Below, piece after piece: positions 47,323-58,742 of a stretch of 64,000 bases of DNA. The stretch is taken from positions 179,560-243,559 of the forward strand of contig PUQB01000317.1 in the NCBI GenBank assembly GCA_003024785.1, in the 5' to 3' direction. The notes below the pieces were generated by a model that did not search any database, was not told where the DNA came from, and worked only from the letters and a program-made list of their open reading frames with translations. Every line of letters begins with the position of its first letter. Within the stretch, counting starts at the first letter, position 1. Position numbers and translations under genes: made by a program. The DNA is from Selaginella tamariscina. Taxonomy: Eukaryota; Streptophyta; Lycopodiopsida; Selaginellales; Selaginellaceae.

Positions 47323-49297
47323 TCAAGATTTAAGGGCAGTTTTTTTTACAGCTTGTGCAAACGCATCAAGGTTCCTAGCCGAGCTGCCACCTTCCATAAC
47401 ACTGGTACGTGCAGCCTCACGCAGCTCCCTCGCCCTTATACGCAGCTCCATCCCCTCCTCTCCCACCATGTACCTCGTCACAACTCGTTCTATTTCCCCA
47501 CTCTCCACAATCCCCTCCTTATTTCTCCTCAGCCTGCATCCCACCTTCCAGTCCATCTCCGCATGCTTGCAGTTGAGGTTCTGCTCCGCTACACATGGCA
47601 TCCCGATTATTGGCACTCCCATTGAGATGCTCTCCAATGTTGAGTTCCACCCGCAGTGTGACAGGAATCCCCCTACTGACGGATGAAATAGCACCTGCAC
47701 ATTGTTTATCCACAATAACTACCAGAGCCGCACATATATACACATAATACACCCACTCGTGGACATGTATTCTACTTTTATAATACCTGACTACTCTATA
47801 TGAACTGACATTGATATGACATAAGATGTTACTGTAATAGAAACAGCACCTGTAGCTGGGGAGCCCATTCCACAACTAGTCCCCTGTCTTTTGTCCGCTC
47901 CACAAACTCATTGTAGGAACGCTCGAAGTCATCTGCAAGAAGCTCCCGACGAATCACCCACAGGAAAGAGTGCTTCATGTTTCTCAAATCCCCCGTGCAA
48001 TTTCCTGTATATAAAGTTAAAATATACATCTCTCTATACGCACAGATACACACTTACTGTTAGTTCGACGGATGTAAGTGGAGCAAGGCTGCCAAAGGAC
48101 ACATATAGAACAGAAGACGGAGTTTGCTTGTCAAGCCAATCCATACACCGGATCTTCATTCACAGTCCAGTCCCGACTCCCACATCCCCACCAAGTCCCA
48201 AGAATCCCGCGGGCAACAATGGACCCACAGCCGAGACCTTCCCAATCTCCCGCTGCATAGCAGACACTGCTCCATATTCCAAGTCCTCAAATGTGTTAAC
48301 TAGAACCCATGCAGCCTCTTTAAGCCTCCTAGCACGCTCCGCACGCTTCTTGAACCCAGGATCTGTGGGGCTTTCTACTTGTAGAATGGAAGGCAGGTCC
48401 CTCGGATGCAAAGGAGGCACACCCTCTAAGAATGTGATCGTGTGGTTGTCATCCTCAAGTATGCTTTTATCTGAACAGCAAAGGTAGGTAAGTACACACA
48501 CACGCACACGTGTACGCACGCACGCACAAACCAACTAGCTAGATTCTGAAAATCTGGGATACTGAAAAAAGACAGGGAGACTTTCACTTCATACACAAGC
48601 TAAGCACCTGAAACTCGGAAAGTATGTGGCCCAACACATTAAAGACAGGCATACAAACCATCTCAAAATGCAGACAGAGATGACAACATACACCCTGTTC
48701 AACCTTTATATCCTCTGTTGATAAAGTATACAACTTAACATATTCTCTCTCAAAAAGTATAGAAACGTACATACCTCGAATAGGCGCATATCCTCGCTCG
48801 TTGAGAAGAGGCAACTGGTAGTTTATCACAGCATAGGCCGCGGAGGAGCACCACAACGCAACAAGAGGGATCTTAAGCCTCTTCACAGCATCCTGAACCC
48901 AACCAAGGAACGCATCAGCAATAATGAAATCCACTCTCTTCCCTCTCCTCAAGAATTCCTCGAGTAGCTCCACAAAACGCCCCTCCATCTTCTCGGCAGC
49001 AATTAGTGACTGCTGTATAGCCTCATCTGCACCACCTGCGTGATCTGTAGAGTCCCCTTCTTGATCCGACATAGCCACCATCTCTATGTCGAATCCCTGC
49101 TCCTGTAGAGTTGCGGTTGTTGCAATTATCCTTCTGTGGTTCACCCCAGTGTTCACCAGCGAGATTGAGAAGCCATATATAGATGCGAGCCTCTTGCAGA
49201 GATGAACCATAGGGTTTATGTGCCCCTGCATTGGATACGCCAGTGCGACCCCATGGATCTTTCTGCTTCTTGTACCAGGTATTGCTATCTGTTCCAT
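47323..49297 (-). CDS. Family 1 UDP-glycosyltransferase (UGT)
   Basis: Cytosolic enzyme that moves a sugar from UDP-sugar to a small acceptor. Exon 1 (49297 to about 48775): MEQIAIPGTRSRKIHGVALA, with the catalytic His in KIHGVAL, then YPMQGHINPMVHLCKRLA; VDFIIADAFLGWVQD holds the helper Asp region. Exon 2 (about 48472-48060): VPPLHPRDLPSIL, WVLVNTFEDLE, KVSAVGPLLP, then in shifted frames MDWLDKQTPSSVLYVSFGSL. Exon 3 (about 48005-47850): KHSFLWVIRRELL, GLVVEWAPQLQ. Exon 4 (about 47697-47323): HPSVGGFLSHCGWNSTLESI, GVPIIGMPCVAEQ, ending VKKTALKS. The PSPG box (WAPQ to the acidic end) is split by an intron but complete in its key W, HCGWNS and E residues. Frame shifts near 48165-48135 and 47986 (one A lost) look like run-length errors. 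The acceptor cannot be inferred. Confidence 0.88.
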
Positions 49298-50612
49298 GGT
49301 GAATTACTGGCACGAAGGAAGAACCTACTCCAAATCTTGCAGGATTTCGACTTCCTTCCTCATGTTTAAGATTGGAATTCCTAGATCGGAGCTTACCAGA
49401 TCAGATCTTACCGCAGAGAAATTCATTCTGCCCGGCTCAATTTCTTCCACCAGGAAAGAAACCCAGCGAGAGACAACCGGGCAGACATGAGAATGAGAAA
49501 GAGCGGTGTGTCCGACCTAGAAAGCGGATTTTTATTTTTTTCTTGTTTTTTTTTCAAATATTTTGAAATCGCATTTATAAATTTCGAATTTGGAGAGGAA
49601 TATTCCCAAGAAATGGTCCAGGCTGCGACAGCACATCACTCTTTAGAACATGCGCATGCAAACGAAGACGGAATCTTGGAATGCTACGTGTTGTCATCGG
49701 TGAACACCTGTCTGTTGAGTGTGGCTTCTCCTGGTTTTACGTTAAATTTATATATATAATCACATATAATATATATACACGTATACGATGTAGGGTGATT
49801 GATACAGTCTACATGTATGATGCATGATTGATTGCATAGGTTTGGACGTGGCGGGTAGTTGCTAATATCTATGCTTTTGGAAACATTAAGGAAGCTAATT
49901 TTTTTTAATTAATCGGGCGTAATTTTCTAACTCAATGTCTATGCCACGCTGTCCTTCTGGAAATGCATAGTGCTTGATTATAACTTACTTACCCGTTACA
50001 TATAAAATATCTGTAGTGTTTGATTCTCAAGTACACATTGTTCTTTACATACACATGCACATACACGTGTTGAAATACTGTGTTGTCCTACAAATGCATT
50101 ACAGTCAGGTTCTATTTTGATCCGTATATGTGTGTTCAATCATGCTATTCACCTTTACATGTAAACACACATTTCATATGTATGCATAGGGCAAACTAAT
50201 ATATTTGAGTATATTTCTAGAATATTCTCATTGATTAAAATTGATTAAATCGTGTCATTGTTTAAAATGGACTGAAATACTTTATTTCTTTTGTTTATAC
50301 AACATATGTTGGAAAATATATTATTATATTTCCATCTTAAGCCTGATAAGGTAAAAAGAATAATATCCTTACAGAATCTAATCTAGGATTAAGTGGCCTA
50401 TATAAATGTGTGTTATAAATTTATGCATATATATAAACTATATAAAATGTATAATACTTAACATGTAATAGAATATAAATGATATTATTTATACATATAT
50501 TAAAAATTTATGTATTTAATAATAATAAAGAATTAAACTACAATACATGTCATGACTTAGAAGAGAAATTAATTTAATTTTATTAAGGAAGTGTATTATT
50601 TACAGAAAGCAT
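49298..50612. other. Spacer upstream of the UGT gene
   Basis: 49300-49500 is GC-richer and probably UGT 5' flank. From 49760 the DNA is AT-rich with no gene found. Plus-strand open frames at 49218-49759 show no domain. Confidence 0.5.
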
Positions 50613-50825
50613 TCATTTGCCATGCCCAAAGCAAGAAAACAGGCTATGGAACCATGCAAAGAATCCATTCTGTTGGGAGGCCTGATCTACTCGATCGTGG
50701 TCGTCATGGTGCTCATGGAATTCCTGCGTAACAGCTTCGACTTCTTCCTTCACCCTCTGAATAAATCCCGGAGCTCTCACCTCAGAATTGTCCATGTCCC
50801 CACTCATCTCCCTCGAGTGCACCAT
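50613..50825 (-). CDS. Small conserved-looking plant protein, function unknown
   Basis: Single-exon, 70 residues: starts MVHSREMSGDMDNSEVRAPG, then FIQRVKEEVEAVTQEFHEH, a His/Asp-rich hinge, and an aromatic end FFAWFHSLFSCFGHGK. The F(I/V)xRVKEEVEA helix resembles short plant proteins with one or two such amphipathic acidic-basic segments and no known function. Only one copy is seen here. The Cys in the tail could allow lipid attachment, but this is a guess. Confidence 0.55.
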   Translation of the reverse strand: MVHSREMSGDMDNSEVRAPGFIQRVKEEVEAVTQEFHEHHDDHDRVDQASQQNGFFAWFHSLFSCFGHGK

Positions 50826-50829
50826 TGTA

Positions 50830-51329
50830 CCTTAATTCACTCCAACCCTAGCCCAGTAACTTTAAATTCAAATTTCAAATTCAAATGCTGGTTTTTATAG
50901 CCGGAATTATATACAAGTAATAACATTAGTTCTATAACTACAAAGAAATGCAAAGACCTTGGAAGAGCATATACTAGCCTTCAAACCTGCATAGAGCCTC
51001 AAGGGTCAAAGGACAAGTTACGGTTTAATAGGATGAACATATATAAAGTATAGCAGACATGTACTATTGCTTGCATCAAGTGCTTATTAAATAAGAAATT
51101 GACAGGCACAACATCTAGTACTTATCCAAACATGTTGTCTTACCATCAAATGCTGACTTTATATAAATACAACTTAGAAAGATACAACAAACAACCATCA
51201 TGTCAAGTATATGTATAAACTAGCAAATATATAAGAAAGGAGCTTCCCCCTTGTGCTTGTTGCTTGCCTTCAGGCTTAACCTCGTTTACCTTAATCCTAT
51301 CTGTTAAATCATCCCACCAAAACTGATCA
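50830..51329. other. Spacer before the EBS-like 3' end
   Basis: AT-rich, likely the promoter of the small gene at 50613-50825 on one side and the 3' UTR of the BAH-PHD gene on the other. No gene found. Confidence 0.5.
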
Positions 51330-52402
51330 TCATTTCTTCCTTCTCTTTGGATCCACCTGTATACAAAACTTAGTACACATCTCTCTCCCTCTCTCTCTCA
51401 CACACACACCTTCATGTCTTGCGGAGAAGCTGCTTTTTGAGGTAGTTTCTTGTTCGGTCCTTTCTGACCCTTATCTGCTTGGGGAGAACAATCTGGACAG
51501 TAATAACTCTCCATCTTCTTCACTTGATCAACTGGTAAACCAATGCAAGCTGGATGAAACCTGGAACAAAAGATAAAATATATACATAACACCTAACTTC
51601 CACACGTATAAAGACTTGACATGTATATTTGGTCAGAAAATCTTTAAATCCCAGAGAAATATTCTTGGTATCCAAGAAAATCTGTCCTTCACATATGACT
51701 TTTATGTAGCTCATATCTTTATATCATTTCACACTTACATTCCCATTATAAAACATTCTGAAAACTAAGTACAAAAACTCACACACGTACACACAGACGA
51801 CCACTTACCAGTCTTTGCATTCCTCGCATTGCACCATCAAGTCGTCAGGATTATACGGCATCTCGCACTTGCAGTAACTAAAAGATAAAGCAACATTATG
51901 TCATATCAGCACTCTAAGTTTATGTGAGAGAACTTACACAGCAACTCTGTCAGGGGTGAAGCTACCAGTAGCAGCCTTATACTCAAAGCGACAGAAGTAG
52001 TCCTCAGAAGCAACACTTTCAAGTTTAGTGTAGTTCTTGAAAGTATGAACAACACACTTGCCTTCAATAGTGTCTGCACTCTGAACATCATAGTGATCGG
52101 ACAAGAAGAGCTCCTTGAACCCATGAAACTGCCTCCTCCCTCCCATCGATTCCTCGGGCCTGTAGTACCATCTCACTCTGACCTTGGCATTGTTCTTGTT
52201 GTCCGACTCTATCTGCTCGACCCTCGCTACATACGGCGGCTTCTCTGGTCCTGTGCACGCATCAATACTGCATCTCCAACTGCAGTGAAAGAAATAGTGA
52301 GGATTGCTATTCTGCTATGAATGACCGAGCGCTACCTTTGATGACCTTGTTTGTGCCCTTGATGGTGTAAGAATCCAGGACTTTCTTAGTCTTGGTAACC
52401 AT
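51330..52402 (-). CDS. EBS: BAH-PHD histone reader, EBS/SHL type
   Basis: Nuclear chromatin reader; Arabidopsis EBS and SHL bind H3K27me3 through BAH and H3K4me2/3 through PHD and repress flowering genes. Exon 1: [20 protein letters not shown], the EBS-type start. Exon 2 (about 52285 to 51935): VGDAVLMRA, then after a one-base shift at 52253 [75 protein letters not shown]: a full BAH domain. Exon 3 (about 51880-51810): [20 protein letters not shown], the first half of the PHD finger. Exon 4 (about 51560-51410): [10 protein letters not shown] and YYCPDCSPQ, completing the Cys4-His-Cys3 pattern. The last exon ends [19 protein letters not shown] and [14 protein letters not shown] favour EBS over SHL. 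It faces the ERD15-like gene head to head, about 660 bp apart. Confidence 0.93.
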
Positions 52403-53066
52403 ATTGCAGGAGTTCGGAAAAGCCAGATTCTACTATCTATGTGTAGAGAATGTGCCTGTTCTGGAAAGCCCACTAACCTCTTGCGCTTCAAGAGACCGCC
52501 ATCGCCCGAATAACAACAACCCTAGTTAGAAATCAGGCTGCGACCAGCCTCCACGTGGACGAGGAATTAGATCGCCTTAATCTAGAGCTCGCCTTGGCCG
52601 TCTGATTGGCAGCTCTCTGAATCGAAATCTCGAGGAAGAAGATCCGCCATGGCCGTGCTTGGAGGTGGCGAAAAACAATGAACAATGAGACATTGAGCCG
52701 ATCTGGGTCGTCCGATCAGAAACATCTCGATTGTTCGATTGGACTATGATCGACGGTCGGGATTATGCCCTCTTTTGCCCGTCCGATTTAACGGTCACCA
52801 TCCTCACTGTTTGGAGCCGTTGACGACCTTGGATCGACGGCTTCGACTAGGTTAGAAAGATATAACGTCTATACGTTCGAAATACGCACAATGTGTATCT
52901 GATAACATGCATTTGATAATTTAGAAATTGGCACGTTGGATGAATACTTTTCCGACCCAGACGGAATATTCTTCGACAAACGCTAACGGCATTTATAATG
53001 ACCGACGGAATGTGCTTTCCGGATATATTAGCGTTTAGTGATGTTCATCTTTTAGGGTTCTTAGCG
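52403..53066. promoter_or_regulatory. Divergent spacer between EBS-like and ERD15-like genes
   Basis: 664 bp, of intermediate GC, with ACAACAACCCTAGTTAG (about 52513) near the EBS-like start and TTTTAGGGTTCTTAG directly before the ERD15-like start, both telo-box-like. A bidirectional promoter is plausible. Confidence 0.4.
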
Positions 53067-53490
53067 ATGGCAGTGAAATCGCCGGTTGTGTCGACGCTCA
53101 ATCCGAATGCGCCGCTGTTCGTGCCGGCCGCATACATAGCGACGGAGGATTTCTCGCCGGAATGGTGGACATTGGTGCACACTTGCCCGGCTTTTCGGGA
53201 TTATTGGCTCCATGAGAGGTACTGTGACTTAGATGATGTAGAGGAGCTGGAATTCGGGGAGATCTGCATGGATCAGGACATTGAGGATCCACAGGCTGTC
53301 GAAACCGACAGTGATATCGCTGTTAATGGTAATATATATTAATATATATCTTCGTGTGTATGTATAGATATATATGCGCGTTGTGTGTGTGTGTGTTGGG
53401 ACAGATGTTGAGCAGAAGCATGAACTGGTGCAAGCTATGGATTCTTTGGAGCTTAATGAAGTGGATAAGGATCCGCCGAAGGTGTCGTGA
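53067..53490 (+). CDS. ERD15: ERD15-like protein (PAM2 motif, CID1/2 type)
   Basis: Small acidic regulatory protein linked to dehydration and ABA responses; its PAM2 motif binds the MLLE domain of poly(A)-binding proteins. Exon 1 (53067-53330): [20 protein letters not shown] with the PAM2 core [15 protein letters not shown], then [20 protein letters not shown], which is the ERD15 signature, and an acidic [16 protein letters not shown] part. Intron about 53331-53404, containing a GT run. Exon 2 (to 53490): [20 protein letters not shown]. An in-frame ATG lies 23 codons upstream at 52998; I chose 53067 because the family begins a few residues before PAM2. Confidence 0.9.
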
Positions 53491-54044
53491 TTAGTGTGAT
53501 AATCTATCTACTAGAGGTTAGAAAAGGGTAAAAAAAAGGGTTTGCTTATTTCTTATTTTACGGTTTTGTGTGTTTAAGTATATACCAGCTAAACATACAG
53601 CCATATGTACAGTGCTTTTTAAGTGATATAAACAAAAGTTAATAATTGTGATAATTTCTTTTGTTTTAAATAAACACATTCTATACTAATATATGTTATG
53701 TTTATTATATATATGAAGAGTTTCATAATGAGATGTATACCCACGTTTATGTTTATGTCTCTGTTTGTTTGTTGTCGGTAAACTTATTGTACGTGATTGG
53801 TAGTTAAAAATGAAACTTAATCATAGAGTTAAATACCTGTTTGCTGTGTCCAAGTTTATGTATACTGTTTAATGTTACAATCATAGTATAAAGATATCAC
53901 GCACACACATACGCACGTGTTAAGCAAGGAGGTCAAAGGTGGCAAATATGATTGACATCTGGACCACAACATACTCAAGAACGAGGCCTTCTTTATCACC
54001 GAGTGGAATGGTATTGCCAGAGGTACATTTCTATCTTTTTGTTA

Positions 54045-54078
<34 letters not shown>

Positions 54079-54470
54079 ACGTGCCAAGAACAGTCTCTAC
54101 ATATCGTTAAATCTTTACATATGTCTATATTCTTTTTCTTCTCTCATAGGCAATGTGTGTGTGGTGTGTGTGTGTGTGTGTGTGTGCGCAAAGGCTTTGC
54201 AGTGAGAACGGCATGAACATGAACACCCGAAGTATGATTTTATAACTGTGAAAAAAAAAAATACTATATCTTTCTCCGTTAAGAGTGCAATCAATTTCTC
54301 TATGTTGGCCAAAAGTATGTGTTGATCAGTATGCTTTTATTTTTAACCATTAGTGAAGTACTTGTGCTTTTCCCTTTGGTTCAAAAAAGTTCATCACACT
54401 CATGTGAATATCAATATAAATGGTCTATTGAATATAAAGAATTATCAGAAAATTTATAAATATAACATTG
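53491..54470. other. Spacer
   Basis: AT-rich with two GT/TG tracts (about 54046-54074 and 54156-54184). The 54150-54205 region and the short frame at 53939 do not form a convincing gene. It ends at the LTR of element 2. Confidence 0.5.
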
Positions 54471-54612
54471 TGAGAGCTCTGAATATAGAAAATGTGTATA
54501 TCATTAGTTCAGAAACCCTAACTTATATATAAAGAGCCAGTGGTCTAGATTAAATCCAATTTGACGGTTAATAATAATATGTGCACATGCAGTTGTACAT
54601 GTGGATGTTACA
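54471..54612 (-). repeat. 3' LTR of element 2
   Basis: TGAGAGCTCTGAATATAG to GTGGATGTTACA, 142 bp, TG...CA ends. Shares AAATGTGTATAT and AAACCCTAACTTATATA with the right LTR. It is unusually short. Confidence 0.8.
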
Positions 54613-55544
54613 TCATCCCATCTCAGAAGGATATAAGTTGGTTAGGGTTCTCTTGTAGATGGGCCAAAATCTGGAGGAACATCAAGAGGAGGCACTGATG
54701 GATCTGTAGGCGGCACAACTTATTCTCGTTGCACAAAATGCTTCAATCGTTACACATGTAAAATCTCCGGAAGATCAGGTTGAATGTCGTGTCGAACCTA
54801 TGGCCCTACTTGCCGTAGCACTCGATATGGTCCTTTCCATTGGGGAAGGAGACTCTTAGTTAAACTGCTTACCATAAGCTTGGGAAAATGAACCAACACT
54901 AGTTCATCAACCTTATACTTTGCAGAAGGATGATGATGTGAGTGTAGCGTTGTTTTGTCCTACTTGTACGCGGCCGAAGTGTTCTGCTGACTCTGCACAA
55001 ACTAATGGAAGAATGCTTGTCAGATACCGATCCCACGACCTAGCATCAGTAGCTCGTGGTAACCCAACTTTGTTGGCAACACCGGGTCGTGACCATACAA
55101 GAGCTTATATGGGGAAGTACCAATAGAACTTTGTACTCTAGTGACATAAGTATATCGGAGAGACGATAGATAACCATCTCAATTCCGAATGCTGAAAGTT
55201 CACATACTTTGCAATCATCCCCTTGAAGGTTCTGACAAGTCGTTCCACTAAATCATCTATCTGAGGATGATAAGCACTTGTGAAAGTGTGGCGTTCCCTA
55301 GTCAAAACATTAAAACATGAAATGCCTCAGTCATAAATGCAGGATCATTATCTGAGAGAATTCGCTCTAGACAAGAATGCTGAAACACGACCCGATTAAG
55401 GAGAAACTGACCAACTGCAGAAGCAGTCGCACTAGCAAGAGCACCAACTTCTACCCAATGAATTAGGTAATCAGAAGCAATAATAATGTACTCATTGCCA
55501 GCAATTGACCGCGGAAAAGGTCCATCAAATTAAATACCATCAAT

Positions 55545-55946
55545 TCAAACGAACGAGAAACTGTAATTGACTCCAATCGTCCTTCCGAAGCATATGGGGA
55601 TTATTGCGAGCTTGGCACCACACACACTATGCACATACCGAATCACATTTCCTCGCAACTCTGGCCAATAAAAAGATCTGTGCAGCTTTTCCATCACACG
55701 ACGATGTCCTTTGTGCTCGCCAAGAATAGGAGAGTGGTAAGCATGGAGGAAGAGTGGAATGAAGACTGAAGGCACCACCAACTGCAAAGGATCATCTGGA
55801 TCAGTCCCTACAAAATAAAGAAGGTTGTCCTGAAGGCGATACTGCGAATGTAAATGCCTGAAAGGCAAGTCATCAGCAAGTGATGCAGGATTCTCAAACC
55901 CATCACGAAGCCTTCGAATCCATGGCTCAATTTTTGAGCTTCCCAA
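55545..55946 (-). pseudogene. RNase H end and integrase zinc region of element 2
   Basis: 133 open codons. LQDNLLYFVGTDPDDPLQLV, then HAYHSPILGEHKGHRRVMEK and FYWPELRGNVIRYVHSVCGA: the H-H...C-type zinc-binding region in front of an integrase core. The remaining core to about 54950 is in broken frames. Confidence 0.8.
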
Positions 55947-56715
55947 ACTTCATCCAAAGATGGCAAATCTAACTCTGCATTTTACGAATATTGAATGTCA
56001 AGCACAACAAGTACTAATGGTATGGAAAGAGCATCAGCATTAGCCATGGAACTTGAACAATTTCAAAGTCGTAAATTTGAAGTTTCAAATCCCACCGAGC
56101 AGTACGACCAAACAAATTCTTCCGCTTCAACAACGAAGTGACTGCTGCATGATCATCCTTTCCAACAACGTCTGCGAACCATGCAAGTAGACATGGAGCT
56201 TCTTAAAACCCCAAACTGCTGCTAAGACACTCTTTTTCTGTTGTGGAGTAGTTCACCTTTGCTGGTTGTAATGTACGGCTGATGTACGCAATTGGGATGT
56301 CGTTAGCCAGGAACACTTGTACTCTTCTGCATCAATACGCCCTCGAGACTAATGTCAAAGCATCTACACGCAAGATGAAAGGATGGTGTAATCCGGGTAC
56401 GCGCAAATGCCTACTTGCAATCCTTAGACCAAACAAAATAAGTCATTTACGACTTCAACAATGCCCGCAACGGTGCAGTACGATCTGAAAGATGATCCAC
56501 AAAACGACCCAGATATTGCCTTGCCAAGAAAGCGTTGCACATCATTCACACACTTTGGCGTAGGAACTTCAAAACTGCAACTAGTTTGTCAAGATTGACT
56601 TGCAAACCTTCACGTGAAATGCAATAACCCAGATAAGTGGTTTCCTTTAATCCAACACACACTTAAATGACTGCCTGCAAACCGATCCAAAACTTTGCGT
56701 ACATCATTGACATGC

Positions 56716-58511
56716 TGTCAGAGTTTTAACCCAAAGGGCCAACACATGGCAACACGTGGCTGCCAGGTGGCCATTCGGCATCATCACCCTGTGTGAACAA
56801 TGCTAAGTTTCCCAGAACAACCCCAACGACCCCTAGGGTTAGACTCTAATGCCCAAGTGGACAGAAGACTTAGGGTTTAGCCTAAGTCTTCCTAGAATGT
56901 CTGCCCCCAGAACCCTTGAGGGATAACCCTAGTTAACTTAGGGTTTAGCCTAAGTCTCCCTAGAGTGTCTACCCCCAAAACCCTTGAGGGATAACCCTAG
57001 TTGACTTAGGGTCTTGCCCTAGAAGACCTAGACAGGCTCATGCCCTAACCCCCATCAAGGAGACGTGTGTTCCACACATGCCCCCGTGACAGAGCTAAGG
57101 CATCGTCACTTACCCTTGAGGAATCACCCTCATCCGGGAGTACAACCTCTTAGGGCAACAAGGGGTACCCTAAACCACGACTAACCCCTAAGGGTTTGAG
57201 TGGCTAAGTCATACCCTAGACCTAGGGCTAGTACTTAGTGAGGACACGAGTGTGCGCCGTAGGCGGACACGAGTGTTCTGCTAAGCAAACTCCCTAAGGC
57301 TAGGTTTGGGATAACCCTAAGCACATGACCTTGCGAGTGCCTCACGAAAGGGCTCCTGCTAACATGTTTAAGTTGTTCAACCCTTGAATTCCAAGGAGAA
57401 CACTCCCTAGCCAAGTGTGCCAAAGCACACCTAGTTATGAGACCAACCTCCCTTGAGCGGATGCCCAAGGCTTAGCACCCTAGTGCAAGCACAAGCATGT
57501 CTGTTTGCTAGAGTATCCAACCCCTTAGCAACAAGCCCATAACATAACCCCAAAGGGCGTGCCTTAGGCATTGTACCATGTGACGTTTAGCCTAGTGTCA
57601 CATCTCCATGTGACACTGCCTTCCTCGATGTGGGCTATCATGCCATAGCCCTTAGATTCAAGAGTTGCACCAAGTGCCACAAACGTGGCTCTTAAATGCC
57701 AACTGTAGAACCCCTCAATTATCCCTCAAGACTCAGTAAGGAAACCCTGTCAATCAAGAACCACACCCACAGTTAGGCAAGGACACGAACGTGCCCTGGT
57801 TAGCTGTGAGTGTTGCTCCTAGCTTGACATGGAGAAGGAGGCTGGAGACAAGCCTCAACCTCTGCTTCTTGGAATGTGCATCCCGACAAGTCCTCCCAGG
57901 CATGGATTCGCCAACGTTAAGGGTAAGCTACCCCGAAGGTGGGACGTACCCCTGTCGTCTGGAAGTTAGGGCGGTACAACAGAGGGTTGTACCTTAATGA
58001 CATAAGCTGAAGCTTGCACGACGAAGAGCAACGAACTCAGTCATGAACCCAGGAGCTCTCCTACGTATACTCTACCTTATTTATGTGACAGAGCCCCCCC
58101 CTCTTTTCCTATATGTGTTAGTGGGCTGGCACTAAATGCCAGCCCCTTAGTTAATGAGATGAGTTTGCACACTAACCCCTACCCTAAACCCTAACCAAGG
58201 GGGTGGGGTTTTAGGGCGTGGGTTAGGGCAACCCTAGGGTTAGGTCAACCCTAGGGGTGTTCTTAACCCTATTAACATGCCAAACTCATCTTAACTAGGA
58301 CGTCAAAATCGGGGGGGTTTTCTAGAAGGTAAGTGCTACCTTCGCTTAGAGTTTCTCGTGACATCTAAAGAAGCGGCCGGACTACCCTTAAACACCTAAG
58401 TGCACTAAGCGGGGCTATTTCTCACTACATCTAGGGTCCGTCAACATAGTACAGTAGGTAACCACAGTCAACGTCCAAATAAAGGGTCGAGTCATAGTAA
58501 AAACTATGACA
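56716..58511. mobile_element. Solo LTR (1,796 bp) inserted in element 2
   Basis: Begins TGTCAGAGTTTT and ends AAAACTATGACA (TG...CA with TGTCA/TGACA inverted ends). It is flanked by CATGC at 56711-56715 and 58512-58516, a 5-bp target duplication. Removing the insert and one CATGC would bring the two RT halves of element 2 back into one frame, so the borders are exact. There is no coding capacity, much higher GC than the surroundings, and many CCCTAG/AGGGTT motifs. Open frames inside it (57235-57468, 57791-57997) show no domain. It is a large LTR left by recombination of a different, longer element. Confidence 0.85.
56871..57006. repeat. 68-bp tandem repeat, two copies, in the solo LTR
   Basis: TAGGGTTTAGCCTAAGTC recurs at 56871 and 56939, each followed by AACCCTTGAGGGATAACCCT. 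The copies differ at a few positions. Confidence 0.9.
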
Positions 58512-58742
58512 CATGCTCCTCCCACGTTCCATCCGAATGAATCAAAACATCATCGATGAAATCGGCAGTCACCTCCGGCATGTCAAAAGAACCTCGTCCA
58601 TCATACACTAGAAAGTTGCTGGAGCATTGCTCAAAAGAAAGGCATCACCAAGAACTCGTACAGGCCAAATGGTGTCCAAAAATAGTCTTGTGAATGTCCA
58701 TGTCAGCCATCGGAACTTGCCAATATTCAGATGAGATCTAAC

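Noticed and set aside
24110-52402. Widespread pseudogenisation of cellular genes
   Set aside because: The breaks are nearly all single-base run-length changes in otherwise perfectly conserved blocks, so assembly error is the simpler explanation.
57235-57997. ORFs inside the solo LTR
   Set aside because: No transposon or cellular domain; the openness follows from GC-rich repeated motifs.
56716-58511. Interstitial telomere tract
   Set aside because: AACCCTA-like motifs are frequent but not in tandem perfect repeats, and the segment has LTR ends with a target duplication.
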